From Rhabdophis nuchalis (lineage: Eukaryota; Chordata; Lepidosauria; Squamata; Natricidae), in NCBI GenBank assembly GCA_039707465.1, contig CM077643.1:44954605-45018604 (forward strand): a stretch of 64,000 nt of DNA, read 5' to 3'. A model generated the notes under the pieces. It was given only the letters and a program-made list of their open reading frames with translations, was not told the origin of the DNA and searched no databases. Both the position numbers and the translations under genes were made by a program. This document shows positions 1 through 10,527 of this stretch, one piece after another. Every line of letters starts with the position of its first letter. Within the stretch, counting starts at the first letter, position 1.

Positions 1-459
1 GTTCCTTGGCATTCTTTAAAATTTCCATTCTTTTGGGCTTATTTAATTTGTTTGTAGCATGTTGGCACTGTGCTTTCTTGTAATTCATGTTTTTATTTAA
101 TTTTTTTTTTATAAGCAACCTTTTTTATCAGCAAATATGCCCCTTTTGATATTTAAGTAGGTTTCTTAAATATGCCCCTTTTTCCTAATTCTATGCAAGG
201 ACTGACCCATATAATGTCAATTAAATGGAATTAAATTGAATTACATTATACATTTGTACCCTTCGGCTCTTTTATTTTAAACACTTAGTTCATTTTCTTT
301 AAAAGAAGCAAGCCATATCCAGGTCACCATCTCCCCACTTGGCCCCTTTCATGACTTAGTTAAAAGTCAAGTTTTTCCATTAGGTAAAGTCAGGGAGTGT
401 GTCCGTGAGTGTTGAAAAATCAAGATGGTGGCCAGTTTTGAAAGTCCCACAATAGAGGA
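1..459. other. AT-rich DNA, no recognised feature
   Basis: I see no splice-bounded coding segment, RNA gene or assignable repeat here. The composition is AT-rich with short T runs. Confidence 0.5.
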
Positions 460-470
460 ATGGATCATAA

Positions 471-705
471 GAGCGGTGTGGTGACCTAGAGGTGAAAATG
501 CTCGCCTCCCTCTAGGAAGGTTCAGAGTTGAATCCTAGGCAGCGACAGATGTTTCTCTATCAGGGTGCAAAGACAAAATATATGCTGTGAACCTCACATA
601 GACATCTGGAAGGGCATCTGGTCAGTAAATGCTCAGCTCCATTCAGTTATCCCGATGCCACCCTGAATAAAGGGATTACAGGGTTGTAAAAAAAGAAAAA
701 AAAAG
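471..705 (+). repeat. tRNA-derived SINE with A-rich tail
   Basis: The 5' part reads like a degenerate tRNA: an A-box-like stretch near 478-500 and a B-box-like GGTTCAGAGTTGAATCC near 520. A unique body and an A-rich tail (about 687-705) follow. The 11-bp direct repeat ATGGATCATAA stands immediately before (460-470) and after (710-720), so this is a complete retroposed copy. An inverted copy of the same family lies near 12.2 kb. Confidence 0.8.
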
Positions 706-720
706 AGGGATGGATCATAA

Positions 721-1207
721 AATATCAGAATTAGTGGAAATAGTGGACAGAAAACTCTTATCTAACCAAACAGGATCTGTTTGGTTAGATAGAGGCAAAA
801 AGTGCTTTTGAAAATGGAAAACATTTTATGGATCTTTTGCTAAAGGAAGAAAGAAAATGAAATGATGTTGTATGTATTTAATGATTATAAAAGATGAAAA
901 TTAAATAAAGGGCTAAAGGAAGTGCTGGAATAGTTAGGAAGGTGGGGAGATGATGGGGTTTTTAACTATCTGTTTTAAAAGTAGGCTGGAAGTTGTTATA
1001 TTTCATAACTATACTTTTCTTCTTTCCTTCTTTTCTTTTCTTTTTCTTTAGATTTGACTTTTACTGTATACATATCCTTAATAAATATTTAAAAAATCAA
1101 GATGGCGGCTGTAATCAAATCTACATCCGTTTTAAATAGGAATCACTTAAAAGCTCCAAGAGTTATGTGAAATCAAAAAGTGAAAGTTATCGAAGGACAA
1201 ATGTTAA
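721..1207. other. No recognised feature
   Basis: AT-rich sequence. A short self-complementary stretch around 761-793 repeats CAAACAGATCC and its complement and could form a hairpin. I find no coding or repeat signature. Confidence 0.4.
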
Positions 1208-1476
1208 TACAATACAAAACAATAGCAGAGTTGGAAGGGACCTTGGAGGTCATCTACTCCAACTTCCTGCCTAGACAGGAAACTCTATACCATTTCAGAC
1301 AAATGGCTATCCAACATCTTCTTAAAGACTTCCAGTGTTGGGGCATTCACAACTTCTGGAGGCAAGCTGTTCCACTGATTGATTGTTCTAACTGTCAGGA
1401 AATTTCTCCTCAGTTCTAAGTTGCTTCTCTTCTTGATTAGTTTCCACCCATTGTTTCTTGTTCTGCCCTCAGGTGT
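1208..1476 (-). mobile_element. CR1 LINE 3' fragment
   Basis: On the minus strand this reads as the end of CR1 ORF2 (a run resembling ERSNLELRRNFLTVRTINLWN in the better copies) followed by the short 3' end that terminates in TGTATTGTATT. It matches the more complete copies at 15.6, 25.3, 59.1 and 63.2 kb. It is 5'-truncated and has drifted. Confidence 0.85.
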
Positions 1477-1668
1477 TGTGTGTCATGACATCATGACATG
1501 ATAATGTGAATCAAGACTTTGTGATACAAAGCCTAAACTGTAACTTGGCGCTCCCTTGTATGTTGAGATTGCAAATTCCAAATTTCCCAATTAGTGCAGC
1601 AGACTGGGAATTGTACAAATATAGGATACCAGACTGGGACAATAGAAGGAAAAGAAACCATACAATTA

Positions 1669-2420
1669 CAGGTAGTCCTCAAAATATAAGCATTTGTTTA
1701 TATTTGGAACCATTTATAGTTACAACAGTGCTGAAAAAAAAAGTGATTTATGACTGGGCCTGACACGATTGTCGCAACATCCCCACAGTCACATGATCAA
1801 GCTTTTAGCTATACAATTTGGGATGAACACCCTTTGAATAGTGTGGGAGTAGGAATGGATTTCCAGAGGAAAAAAATTACAGACTATAGGAACCAGGAGC
1901 ACCACTCAGGTGACCTTGAGGGACACAGATAAACCTCTAAGTTTTTCAACAACACTCTAAAAGGATGCACATTACCAACTGTCTGCAAGGAATATAAATC
2001 CTTCCATTTGCCACTGTTCTGTCAGACCTGAAGAAGCTTCTTGGATTAGAAGTGAAACGTCTTCAAAAGAAAAAGAAAGTCCACTTGCCTCCTGAAAAAG
2101 CACCTTTGGGACAACAATGACCTGGATGACTGAGAATCTCTAAAGACTCACATGATCAAAATTTGTTTGACCACCAGTGTGTTCTTAGTTGCAACAACTG
2201 GCTGTTATTCCCAGCCAACTTCTGACAAATCAGCAAAGTCAACAGGGAAAGCTGGACTCACTTAACAACTGCATGAATCACTTATAACTGCAGTGTTTCG
2301 CTTAGCAACCATGGCAAAAAAGATAATAAAATCTGAGGTAGCTCACTTAACAATCACTTTGCTTAGCCACAGAAATTCTAGTCCCAAATTCTGGTCCTAA
2401 AATTAAAGATTATCTGCATT
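1669..2420. mobile_element. Tc1/mariner-type non-autonomous element, split by an insertion
   Basis: It starts after a TA with CAGGTAGTCCTCAA and shares internal motifs (cytosine/thymine runs, 'GCTTAGCAACC', 'TCACATGATCAA') with the complete copy at 62,431-62,811. The middle is interrupted at 1801-2147. The right terminus is eroded, so the end is approximate. Confidence 0.7.
1801..2147 (+). mobile_element. Penelope-like retroelement 3' fragment (tentative)
   Basis: This 347-bp block interrupts the mariner-type element and is flanked by a perfect 12-bp direct repeat, TCACATGATCAA (1789-1800 and 2148-2159). Near 2028-2064 it carries CTGAAGA, a short hairpin, then GAAAC and GTC, the layout seen in ribozyme-bearing Penelope-like elements. 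A related fragment is at 40.87-41.04 kb. The assignment rests on this tail motif only; no reverse transcriptase is present. Confidence 0.5.
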
Positions 2421-3380
2421 GTCCTCACACGGCTTATTACTTGAAAATCAACAGTTACTATTGGGATCCTCCTCCTGAATATTCATATCATTCCTTCTGT
2501 TCTGCAGCCACAAGGCATTTTGTATTATTATAATATATTCTGGCAAAAAAATCAGGCCATGCACCTGGAAGCAACTTATGGGTAAAACTGCAGAGAGCTC
2601 ATGGAAGTGACAATAAAGTGCTAATAAAGATGCTATGCTACACTATCCCTATCCCTATCCCCATTTCATTCCCCTGCCCTGCCATGCCCTGCCCTACTTA
2701 CCTATCCTACCCTACCCTATTCTGTGGACTCTTGAGGTATAACTTTCCCCCCTTGTTTATGAATGGGAAGCTTAAGCACCACTGTGCCTTAACCAGCCCT
2801 ACCCAATCTGTTTCCATCTCACCAGCCAGAAGCTATTCCAAAACAGAAGCTGCAGCCACCTCCAAGTATGCATGATTTAGTAAGTGCATCAAGCTTAATT
2901 AAACATTGCGGAGAGTTTTCAGTGGACTTTATCCCTGCATGATGAGACTGTCTAAACTGCTCATGCCCGCCTCCCCCACCCCCATAGAAGCAGACGTGTG
3001 GCATTTGGCAGAGCTGTGGAGCTGAAGCATCTTTTGTATACTTAAATTCAGCTTTTTTAAAAGAAGGAAATCCACCGAAAGCAACATTCGCGGCTTCTTG
3101 TGGGAGATCCTGTTGGTACACTCTTAGAATCTTCTGAGAACTCTTTTGCTTGTACAATATATAGTAACTAGAAAAAACAATTGCTGTGTTTGAAAGAGAT
3201 ACTGCTAAGCCTGGAGAAAGTATTACCTTTTGTGGCTGTGGGGAAACTTAAGCAACAGGGTTGTTGGAAAGAAACAGAGGTTGAGTAATTTGTGTATGAG
3301 AAAGAAACTGCAAAGTGCTGAATTTGTCATAAATCTTTATGGTCACGTCCACGTAGTTTATAAAAATTTAGTCTCTAGCC
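2421..3380. other. No gene; cytosine-rich low-complexity patch
   Basis: Around 2,640-2,725 is a CCCTA/CCCTG-like low-complexity tract. The rest shows no recognisable repeat or splice-bounded exon. The minus-strand open frame at 2819-3157 has a glycine run and no family resemblance. Confidence 0.5.
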
Positions 3381-3383
3381 TGG

Positions 3384-3385
<2 letters not shown>

Positions 3386-3429
<44 letters not shown>

Positions 3430-3455
3430 AGAGAGAGAGAGAGAGAGAAATAGAT
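3386..3455. repeat. (GT)n then (GA)n microsatellite
   Basis: About 19 GT units are followed by an imperfect GA tract ending near 3455. Confidence 0.95.
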
Positions 3456-3548
3456 ATAGAGAGAAAAGTTTTGAAAAGTTGCCCTACCTAATTGCTTGGA
3501 AGTAATCTTTATTCTCTAAAAGCAATTCTAGCTCCATTTTATTACAAA

Positions 3549-3752
3549 AACCTAACCTGTGTCCAACCTGTGGTCCACAGGTTGCATGGGGCTCTGGACA
3601 TCTATTGCGGAGGCTCCACAAAATCGTAAACTTTTAACATTACTATGTGATTTGATATTATACAACTATATTGTATATTTGATATGCGGTCCAAGACGAT
3701 TCCTTTTCATTCAATGTGGCCCGGGCAAGCCAAAAAGTTGGAGACCCAGGAC
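3549..3752. mobile_element. Short hAT-like non-autonomous element, copy 1
   Basis: About 200 bp that aligns by eye along its whole length with 6,893-7,090. Both share a left end with a GTCC..GGTCC..CAGG pattern, a central TTTTAACATT..TATGTGATTT block, and a right end reading CCAAAAAGTTGGAGACC or similar. Termini are eroded and I cannot place a duplication. Confidence 0.55.
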
Positions 3753-3759
3753 CTAGATT

Positions 3760-4320
3760 ATTGCAGATAAAGTCTAGCTTTCCATTTTGCAGTAGTAAAC
3801 CTAAACCGAATTTAAATCAGAGGCTGAGTCCTTCCCCCTTGCATATGGTAAGAGACCATTTAGCACATGGTTCATGTGGATCCACACACAAGGCTAAGAA
3901 GCGTAGCAGCTATTTATTCGGACAACTGATGATCGTCTGATATTGCTGCTGATGGCCTTTTTCCTGTCCGTCCAGCAAAACTTAGCTACTTTTTGACTTA
4001 AGACGCCAAATGAACCCGTTACCAATAGGCCACAATACAAACCCACCATCTCATTCATGGCTGGTAGCTGTTGTTGGCATTTTGATACACATGTGCGAAG
4101 CCCCCCTTCGCTTTCTGGATAAGAGAATGGTTGTGTTGACCATGCCCCTACGGCATTTTTTCCCCTGGCCCCTCCACTTAAAGCTGCTTTCCTCTCATAA
4201 TGCCTTCCACGTATATGCAACTACAGTTCCCATCACTCTTAGTTAAGCCAAGCTACGGGTATTAGTTCCTCTGGAGATTTTGGATCTGGCTAATCTAAAG
4301 AAAAGTAGAATAGGGGCGAC
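3760..4320. other. No recognised feature
   Basis: Mixed-composition unique-looking DNA. The open frames on both strands are short and lack family resemblance or splice context. Confidence 0.4.
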
Positions 4321-4324
4321 ATGA

Positions 4325-4830
4325 TAACAGTATTCTTTTTTTAATTTTTTTAAATTTACAAACATGTAATATACACTCACACAAAACTTAGACATACACT
4401 ACATTTACACCATACAATACAAACAGGAACTTCCTGTTCTTTCTAATAGCAATTGACAATGGAAGCCGCTCATCTTATATTGTTTCCCCTTCTATTATAT
4501 TTTATTTGGATTTCACCATTCTAAACCCTCTTATTTTACTCATAACTACTATCTTTAAGTTTTGCTATATTCCTTCATTGGTTCTTGTTTCTTTCCTCCA
4601 TCTACCTATACCATTTATCCCATATCTGGTGGAATTCTGATTCTTCTTTTCCCTGGATTTCTTTAGTTAATTTGTCCATTTCAGCACAATCCATAACCTT
4701 TCTTATTATTTCAACTTCGCTTGGAGTTAATTTATTTTTCCATTTCTGGGCAAAGGCAATCCTTGCCGCCATCATTATGTGTGTCATTAAATACTGGATT
4801 TCTTTTTAATATTTCGCAGACACTATTCCT
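4325..4830 (-). mobile_element. L1 LINE 3' end (ORF2 C-terminus and 3'UTR)
   Basis: The minus-strand frame at 4602-4787 reads AARIAFAQKWKNKLTPSEVE and continues with an AEMDKLT segment and a W..KWYR ending. This is the typical C-terminal region of squamate L1 ORF2 proteins. AT-rich 3'UTR follows toward lower coordinates and ends in an A-rich tail (T-rich on the plus strand near 4,335). It is 5'-truncated. Confidence 0.8.
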
Positions 4831-4857
4831 AATAGGAAGACTTCAGTATTCTAATAT

Positions 4858-5515
4858 CTGAGGGGCTGCCACAAAGAAAAGGGGGTCAAATTATTCTCCA
4901 AAGCACCAGAGGGAAGGACAAGAAATAATGGTTGGAGAGACTGATGAAAGAGGGAAGCAACCTGGAATTAAGGAGAAACTTCCTAACAGTGAGAATAATT
5001 TACCAGTGGAACACAAGTTACCTTCAGAAGTTGTGGTGTTCCATCACTGGAGGTTTTTAAGAAGAGATTGGACAGTCACTTGTCTGAGATTGTATAGGTT
5101 CTCCTGCTTGAGCAGGGGGATAGACTAGGACAGGGGTCCCCAACCTTTTTTGCACCAGGGACCGGTTTCATTTTCAAGAAAATTCTGCGGACCGGCTGGC
5201 GTAGAGGAGGAGCGGGGGGGGGGGGGGACGGGACAGGTGGCGCATGCGAACGCGGGGGGTAGTGGGATCACTCGGCCCTCTAGGGCCACCAATGGCGTGA
5301 ACGGCCGCGCCTGCGCTCTCCCGCATTTGGCGTGCGCTCTGCCCAGGGGCTGCCCCCTCCTCCCTCCTCCTCCTCTCCGGCCTTGCGGCCCGGTTCCTAT
5401 CAAGCCATGGACCGGCACCGGTCCGTGGAGCGGGGGTTGGGGACCCCTGGACTAGGAGACCTCCAAAGTCCCTTCCAGTTCTATTCTATTCTATTCTATT
5501 CCATTCCATTCTTGC
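4858..5515 (+). mobile_element. CR1 LINE 3' end with TTCTA tail, interrupted
   Basis: The plus strand carries the end of CR1 ORF2 (AAGAGATTGGACAGTCACTTGT encodes the usual FKxxLDxHL-like end) and finishes with tandem TTCTA units at 5,470-5,515, the usual CR1-type tail repeat here. A hAT element sits at 5131-5449. Confidence 0.85.
5131..5449. mobile_element. hAT non-autonomous element nested in CR1
   Basis: 319 bp with terminal inverted repeats CAGGGGTCCCCAACC and GGTTGGGGACCCCTG. Perfect 8-bp duplications GACTAGGA lie at 5123-5130 and 5450-5457. The interior is GC-rich, with a run of about 13 G. It inserted after the CR1 copy. Confidence 0.95.
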
Positions 5516-5519
5516 TGCT

Positions 5520-6336
5520 CACCAATGGGTGCATAAATAGGAAATGATGGGGGTTTGAAAGGTTGTGGAGAGGTCCCTTTCCCCCAAAATCTCTACTAAG
5601 AAAAGACAATTTCTGGACTAGGATTCTCAAGCAAACACGGGGTGGAAAACAGACACTTCTGGTGGTGTTAAATCTGCACGGTACAAAAACGTCAGACATC
5701 TTTAGTTTTGCGTCCAGCTCTAGTGACACTTTGCTCTGAAAAGAGCACAGAGACGTGAACTCCTTCTACTATATTTCACAGTCTTGGCATTTGCATTTCC
5801 ACCCCCTCCCCCTCTGCTAGACACCTACGGAATCGTTCTGCTTGTTGCCCCGGCAACAGCATGCTTTAAAATACAGCAATTTTTATCTTTCTGTTAACTG
5901 TGCCTGTTCACTGCTTGCATCAAAAGCCTCGTTTCTGATCACACCAGAGTTTCAAGAGTTTTCAGTGTTATTCACACAGCCTGGGATTTTGCACATGGGA
6001 ATGGAAACAGGCTGGGTTGGAATTCAAGGGCACCGTCCTTTTCAGAATCACAGAATCAGGCTTGTAAGTTGCAAAGGATAATATATTATAAAAGTCTGCC
6101 GAATCACCCCCCCAAAAAAAGTATTCACATTTTAGAAATAAGGGTTTTCTTCCGAATTTCTATTTGGGGTGGGGTGTCGATTGTGAATGGAAGAAACAGG
6201 AGCTTGTTAAGAAAGTCAAGATGGAGTCCACAGTCAATCAACTTTTTATCAGAAGGTAGATGGCATCTACAGAGATAGAAGTCCAAAATGGCAAGATGGT
6301 GGCCATAACCACCTAAGCAACTTTCCATCAGGAGGT
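5520..6336. other. No recognised feature
   Basis: Mixed sequence with C-rich and A-rich patches. I cannot assign an element or exon. Confidence 0.4.
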
Positions 6337-6344
6337 ACAGAGGG

Positions 6345-6588
6345 CAGTGGTGAAATTCAATTTTTTTTCCTACCGGTTCTGTGGGTTTGGCTTGGTGGGC
6401 ATGGCAGGGGAAGGATACTGCAAAATCCCCATTCCCATTCCACTCCTGGGAGAAGGATATTGCAAAATCTCCATTCCCACTTCGCTCTGGGGCCAGCCAG
6501 AGGTGGTATTTGCCAGTTCTCCAAACTGCTCAAAGTTTTCGCTACCAGTTCTCCAGAACCTGTCAAAACCCACTGAATTTTACCCCTG
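6345..6588 (+). mobile_element. hAT non-autonomous element
   Basis: Ends CAGTGGTGAAATTCAAT and GAATTTTACCCCTG. Flanking octamers ACAGAGGG and AGACAGGG agree at 6 of 8 positions. An inverted relative sits inside the L2 at 9951-10162. Confidence 0.75.
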
Positions 6589-6892
6589 AGACAGGGTGTC
6601 CATGGGAGAATATCAAAAGACTAAACAACCCATGACCTTACGAAGAAAAGCTCCAGCCCTTTTAATGTGTGTTATGTTTGCAATGTATGAAAAATGGGTT
6701 AAGGCTACAATCGCACAATTGCAGCTACCATTTTGATTGTTTTTCCTTAAGAAAGACTGAAAGTATTATTAAGAAGGTTAGAAAGAGGGGCATATAAGAG
6801 ATGGATGTGAGTGAGGGAATAATTTTTCAAATATTACTTTCCTGGGAAAAATAATTGGATGATAATTGATCCTCCTGAAACACTTTAGATCA

Positions 6893-7090
6893 GATGTATT
6901 CAGCCATGGTCTGCAGGCCACATGCAGCCCCGGACACCTAGTAATGTGGCCACACAAGATTGTAAGCTTTTAACATTGTTATGTGATTTACATACATTAA
7001 TTATATTACATTTTATATGTGACCCATGACAATTCCTCTTCAATCAATGAAGTCCAGGCCACCCAAAAGTTTAAACGGCTACCTATGCTT
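6893..7090. mobile_element. Short hAT-like non-autonomous element, copy 2
   Basis: Second member of the family at 3549-3752, similar over about 200 bp including the TTTTAACATTGTTATGTGAT core. No duplication was identified. Confidence 0.55.
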
Positions 7091-7390
7091 TTAATCAATC
7101 CTCCTAACTGATGCCTTATAGATATGTTACATTTCAGTGCCAGAATTCTTAAACAGCATCTTGGTTTAGATTCTGAAGTTGACCCAGTGTTCCTGGAGGG
7201 CTCTTAAATTTGATGAATGTAATTGTTTTTAAGGATTTTATGATCTATAGTCCAGGGCCTCTTATTACAGCCCAACTTTCCTAAAGCCCAGAAGACACAA
7301 AATCTTTCCTAATCTTTGAAGTTAGCTTTGAGAACATCAGCAGTGCCTTGGCAATCATATAATCCAGCACATTAAAAAGATTACAGAGAG

Positions 7391-8410
7391 GGGAGAAGCC
7401 AGAAGCGTCATGGCAAGACTGGTTTGGGAAAAAGCGGGCTCTGCCGAGCTCCGTAGAAATCCAGCCGGACAAATCACTGTTAGGTGGTCTTTGGACTGGA
7501 ACCGTCCTGGAGGGATGGAGAAGAAGAAGGGATGTCTTGGGTGACCGAGAACAACTAGCAGTTCCTCGGTAGGTCAGAGAAAAGATCTTCAAATTGGCAG
7601 CAGGGGCAGCAGCCATAACTGAATGACTGTACAAATCTGGGGCATCTGGACTAAGTTATCATGCTGGAGCGGTGTTGGAATGGAGTACTGAAACTGGGTG
7701 AGTGATTGACCAACTCACAGATAAAAAGAAAAAAAAACCTGATCTTGATCTTAAAAAGGGTCCCGGAGCAGAATTAGCGACTAACTGCTTTCGGGGAATT
7801 TTATTGAAGACAAAGGAGGCAGCGGAGGTTAAAGCACCAAAGCCTCACAGGATTTTGCCTTCTGCAGTTTGGAAGTGAAGAAAAATTAAAAACCAAAAGG
7901 AAGAGCCCAGGGGGAAGTCCTTTTTCCCCTTACTTTATTTTATTTTTTGTGGATTTAAAGCACTTTGACAGCTATTGACAGTCAGCTGTTGGATTGGATT
8001 GCGCTTTGGAGAGAGCCATCTACTGGCAAGCAGAAAGTACTACACCAGCTAGTGAAAGAAAGAAAAAATAGTATAGTATATTGTTAATTGTAGAAAAAAA
8101 ATTGAAAGAAATGCTCTGTAATTAATTAGAGGATTTTTTTGTTTATAGTAAGATAGACCAATAGAGAAATATGAAATGATAATTTGGTGTAACTTTGAAG
8201 GGGCAATTGAAGATATTGTTTATGTATTAAGAAAAAATAAGTATAAAAATGAAAAATAATGGAAGAAAATAATTTGGCTGAAAGTGAAAACCAAACTATG
8301 ATGTAAAATGGATTATATAAATGAGAGGATGTAAAAGGAAAAGTCCGGTCAACACTTTGTTTCTATAATATGTGTAAACTTGTATTAAAAAACAAAAAAC
8401 TTTGGATAAA
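7391..8410 (+). mobile_element. L1-like retroposed insert without ORFs
   Basis: About 1,020 bp bounded by a perfect 17-bp direct repeat AAAAAGATTACAGAGAG (7374-7390 and 8411-8427). It starts moderately GC-rich like a LINE 5'UTR, becomes AT-rich, and ends in A-rich sequence. Long duplication plus A-rich end are hallmarks of L1-type target-primed insertion. No ORF1 or ORF2 homology is visible, so it is either an internally deleted L1 or a separate non-coding L1-dependent family. Confidence 0.75.
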
Positions 8411-8429
8411 AAAAAGATTACAGAGAGAA

Positions 8430-9295
8430 TGAAGCCAAGAACAGGGGAATTTATTGTGGCAAAATGGAGAAAAGAAAACATGGGGAACAAAGTAAAGGAA
8501 ATAGCTACATATACATTTACAGAAATGTTGGTCTGACCTATATAGCTATAGTTTATCAACTTATGTAAAAATATTCCAGCAGATGTACAGAATTTCTTTC
8601 AGGAAATCTGTACTGAGTGAATATAAATCTTTAGAGACCACATTAGGTTTTCTCATTTGGGTAATTCCAGGAACTAAAAAAATGCCCCATATTTTGAAAT
8701 TAGCAAAGCCCAGACTCTTTAAAAATGGCAAAATAAAATTTGGGCTAAGCATGAGAAAAACACCAACTCTCCAACAAACCAAACATTTGCTTACATAATT
8801 TTTATTTTTCTGAATAATTCTATATTTCCATAACAAACCATCATTTAGTTCTGATATATTAGATCATTTAAAAACAACAACCATGGTATTATATTTTGAT
8901 GTTTGTTAGCCAAACAATTGAGTTGTAATCAGAACAGTCATAATTTTACTAAAAATAGACCCTAAAGTCCAATGATTATAATATAATTTAGCTAAACATG
9001 ATTAATCCCAACCCACCAATCCCAGAATATTGCTCATTAGGGACATCTTTTCAGGAATGTTCAATCCAAAACAATATGAGGATTCTGTTGACAGACTTCA
9101 GAATTGGTTGAGGCAATCACAAGGCATGTATCTCATTTGAAAATAGTTCTCTTTCAGAATGACTTGGCTTCTTTGGGAGTAGAATAATATATAAAAAAGA
9201 AAAAGGCAGAGATTGTGTCATTTGCAACTAGATATTACTTTAATATAGTCTTCTGGGTGATTTCATCCAGTGGCTGCATGGAAACTAGTGGCCTC
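8430..9295. other. No recognised feature
   Basis: AT-rich sequence. The open frames on either strand near 8,296-8,836 are hydrophobic or low-complexity and have no recognisable family. Confidence 0.4.
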
Positions 9296-9950
9296 TTTGT
9301 GCTTGAAGAACTTCAGTACACTTCCTGCTCAAGAAACCATCATTGGAGTCAACAATACTAGGTAATTTTTGTCCAGTTTCCAACCTTCCGTTTGTGGGAG
9401 AAGGCTGTAGAGAAAGGTCAAATTGCAGCTTCAGAAGGACTTCGAGGAAATTGATTATTTCGATCCTTTCCAGTTAGGATTCAGCCCTGATTCTAGCACC
9501 AAAATAATACTGATGACACTTGCAAATGACTTCTGGAAGGCTTGGGATTATAGGGATGCATCCATTCTGGCCTCGTTGATCTCTATGTGGCTTTCAGAAT
9601 CAATGATGTTGTCCTAGATCAGCTTAGGGGGGGGACACAATGGGAGGTACAGGGTAGTGGTGGTTCTCCTCCTCTGGGGCCAGTTCCATTTGGTGTTGGT
9701 AACTGGAAGAACTCAAGCCCTTGATCTGTGATTTGTGAAGTTTTTCAGGGCTGGGGCTGTAAATTCCCTCCACTCCTATTTAACGCCCTAGCATGGGTGA
9801 TTATCTTAATGATGCTCTGATGTACATCTCCATCCCTGGTCCATCATGTGTGGTTGTCAAAGTTCTTTCCCAGTGCTGGGTGAAGAGAAAGAGGCTCAAT
9901 TCTAGTAAAACTGAGAGGTTGTACATTTTAGGGCTTCCTAATGTTGGGGA

Positions 9951-10162
9951 TAGGGATGAAATCCAGCAGGTTCTGACAGGTTCTGGAGAACTGGTAGCAG
10001 AAATTTTGAGTAGTTTGGAGAACCAGCAAATGCCACCTCTGGCTGGCCCCAGAGTAGGGTGGGAATGGAGATTTTGCAGTATCCTTCCCCTGTCATGCTC
10101 ACCAAGCCACACCATGTAAAACAGAACCGGTAGTAAAAAAAAAAAATTGAATTTCACCACTG
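9951..10162 (-). mobile_element. hAT non-autonomous element nested in L2
   Basis: Inverted relative of 6345-6588, ending TTGAATTTCACCACTG. Flanking octamers GTTGGGGA (9943-9950) and ATTGGAGA (10163-10170) agree at 6 of 8 positions. The L2 reading resumes directly after it. Confidence 0.75.
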
Positions 10163-10527
10163 ATTGGAGACCTTTCTTTAGTTTTGAATGGTGTGGCACT
10201 CTCCAGGCAAAAATGGTATATCTTCTGGACTCTCAACCTTTGTTTGAGCAGATGGCATTTGTGATATGGGGAGTTTTTGCACAAATTAATTTCATGACCC
10301 AACTGTACCCATCCTAGAGTGGGATTTCTTGCTCACTGTCACTTATAACCTAGTTGCACTTCATTTGGATTATTGCAATATACCTTACATAGGGATGCCT
10401 TTAAAGACCACTTGTAAATGCCAACTCATCTGGAATACAGCAACATGCCTCAGCAGCCTTGTTACATTACTATTTTGGGAACTGTACTGGCACACTAGGT
10501 TTCTGGGTGCAATTCAAAATGCTGCTT

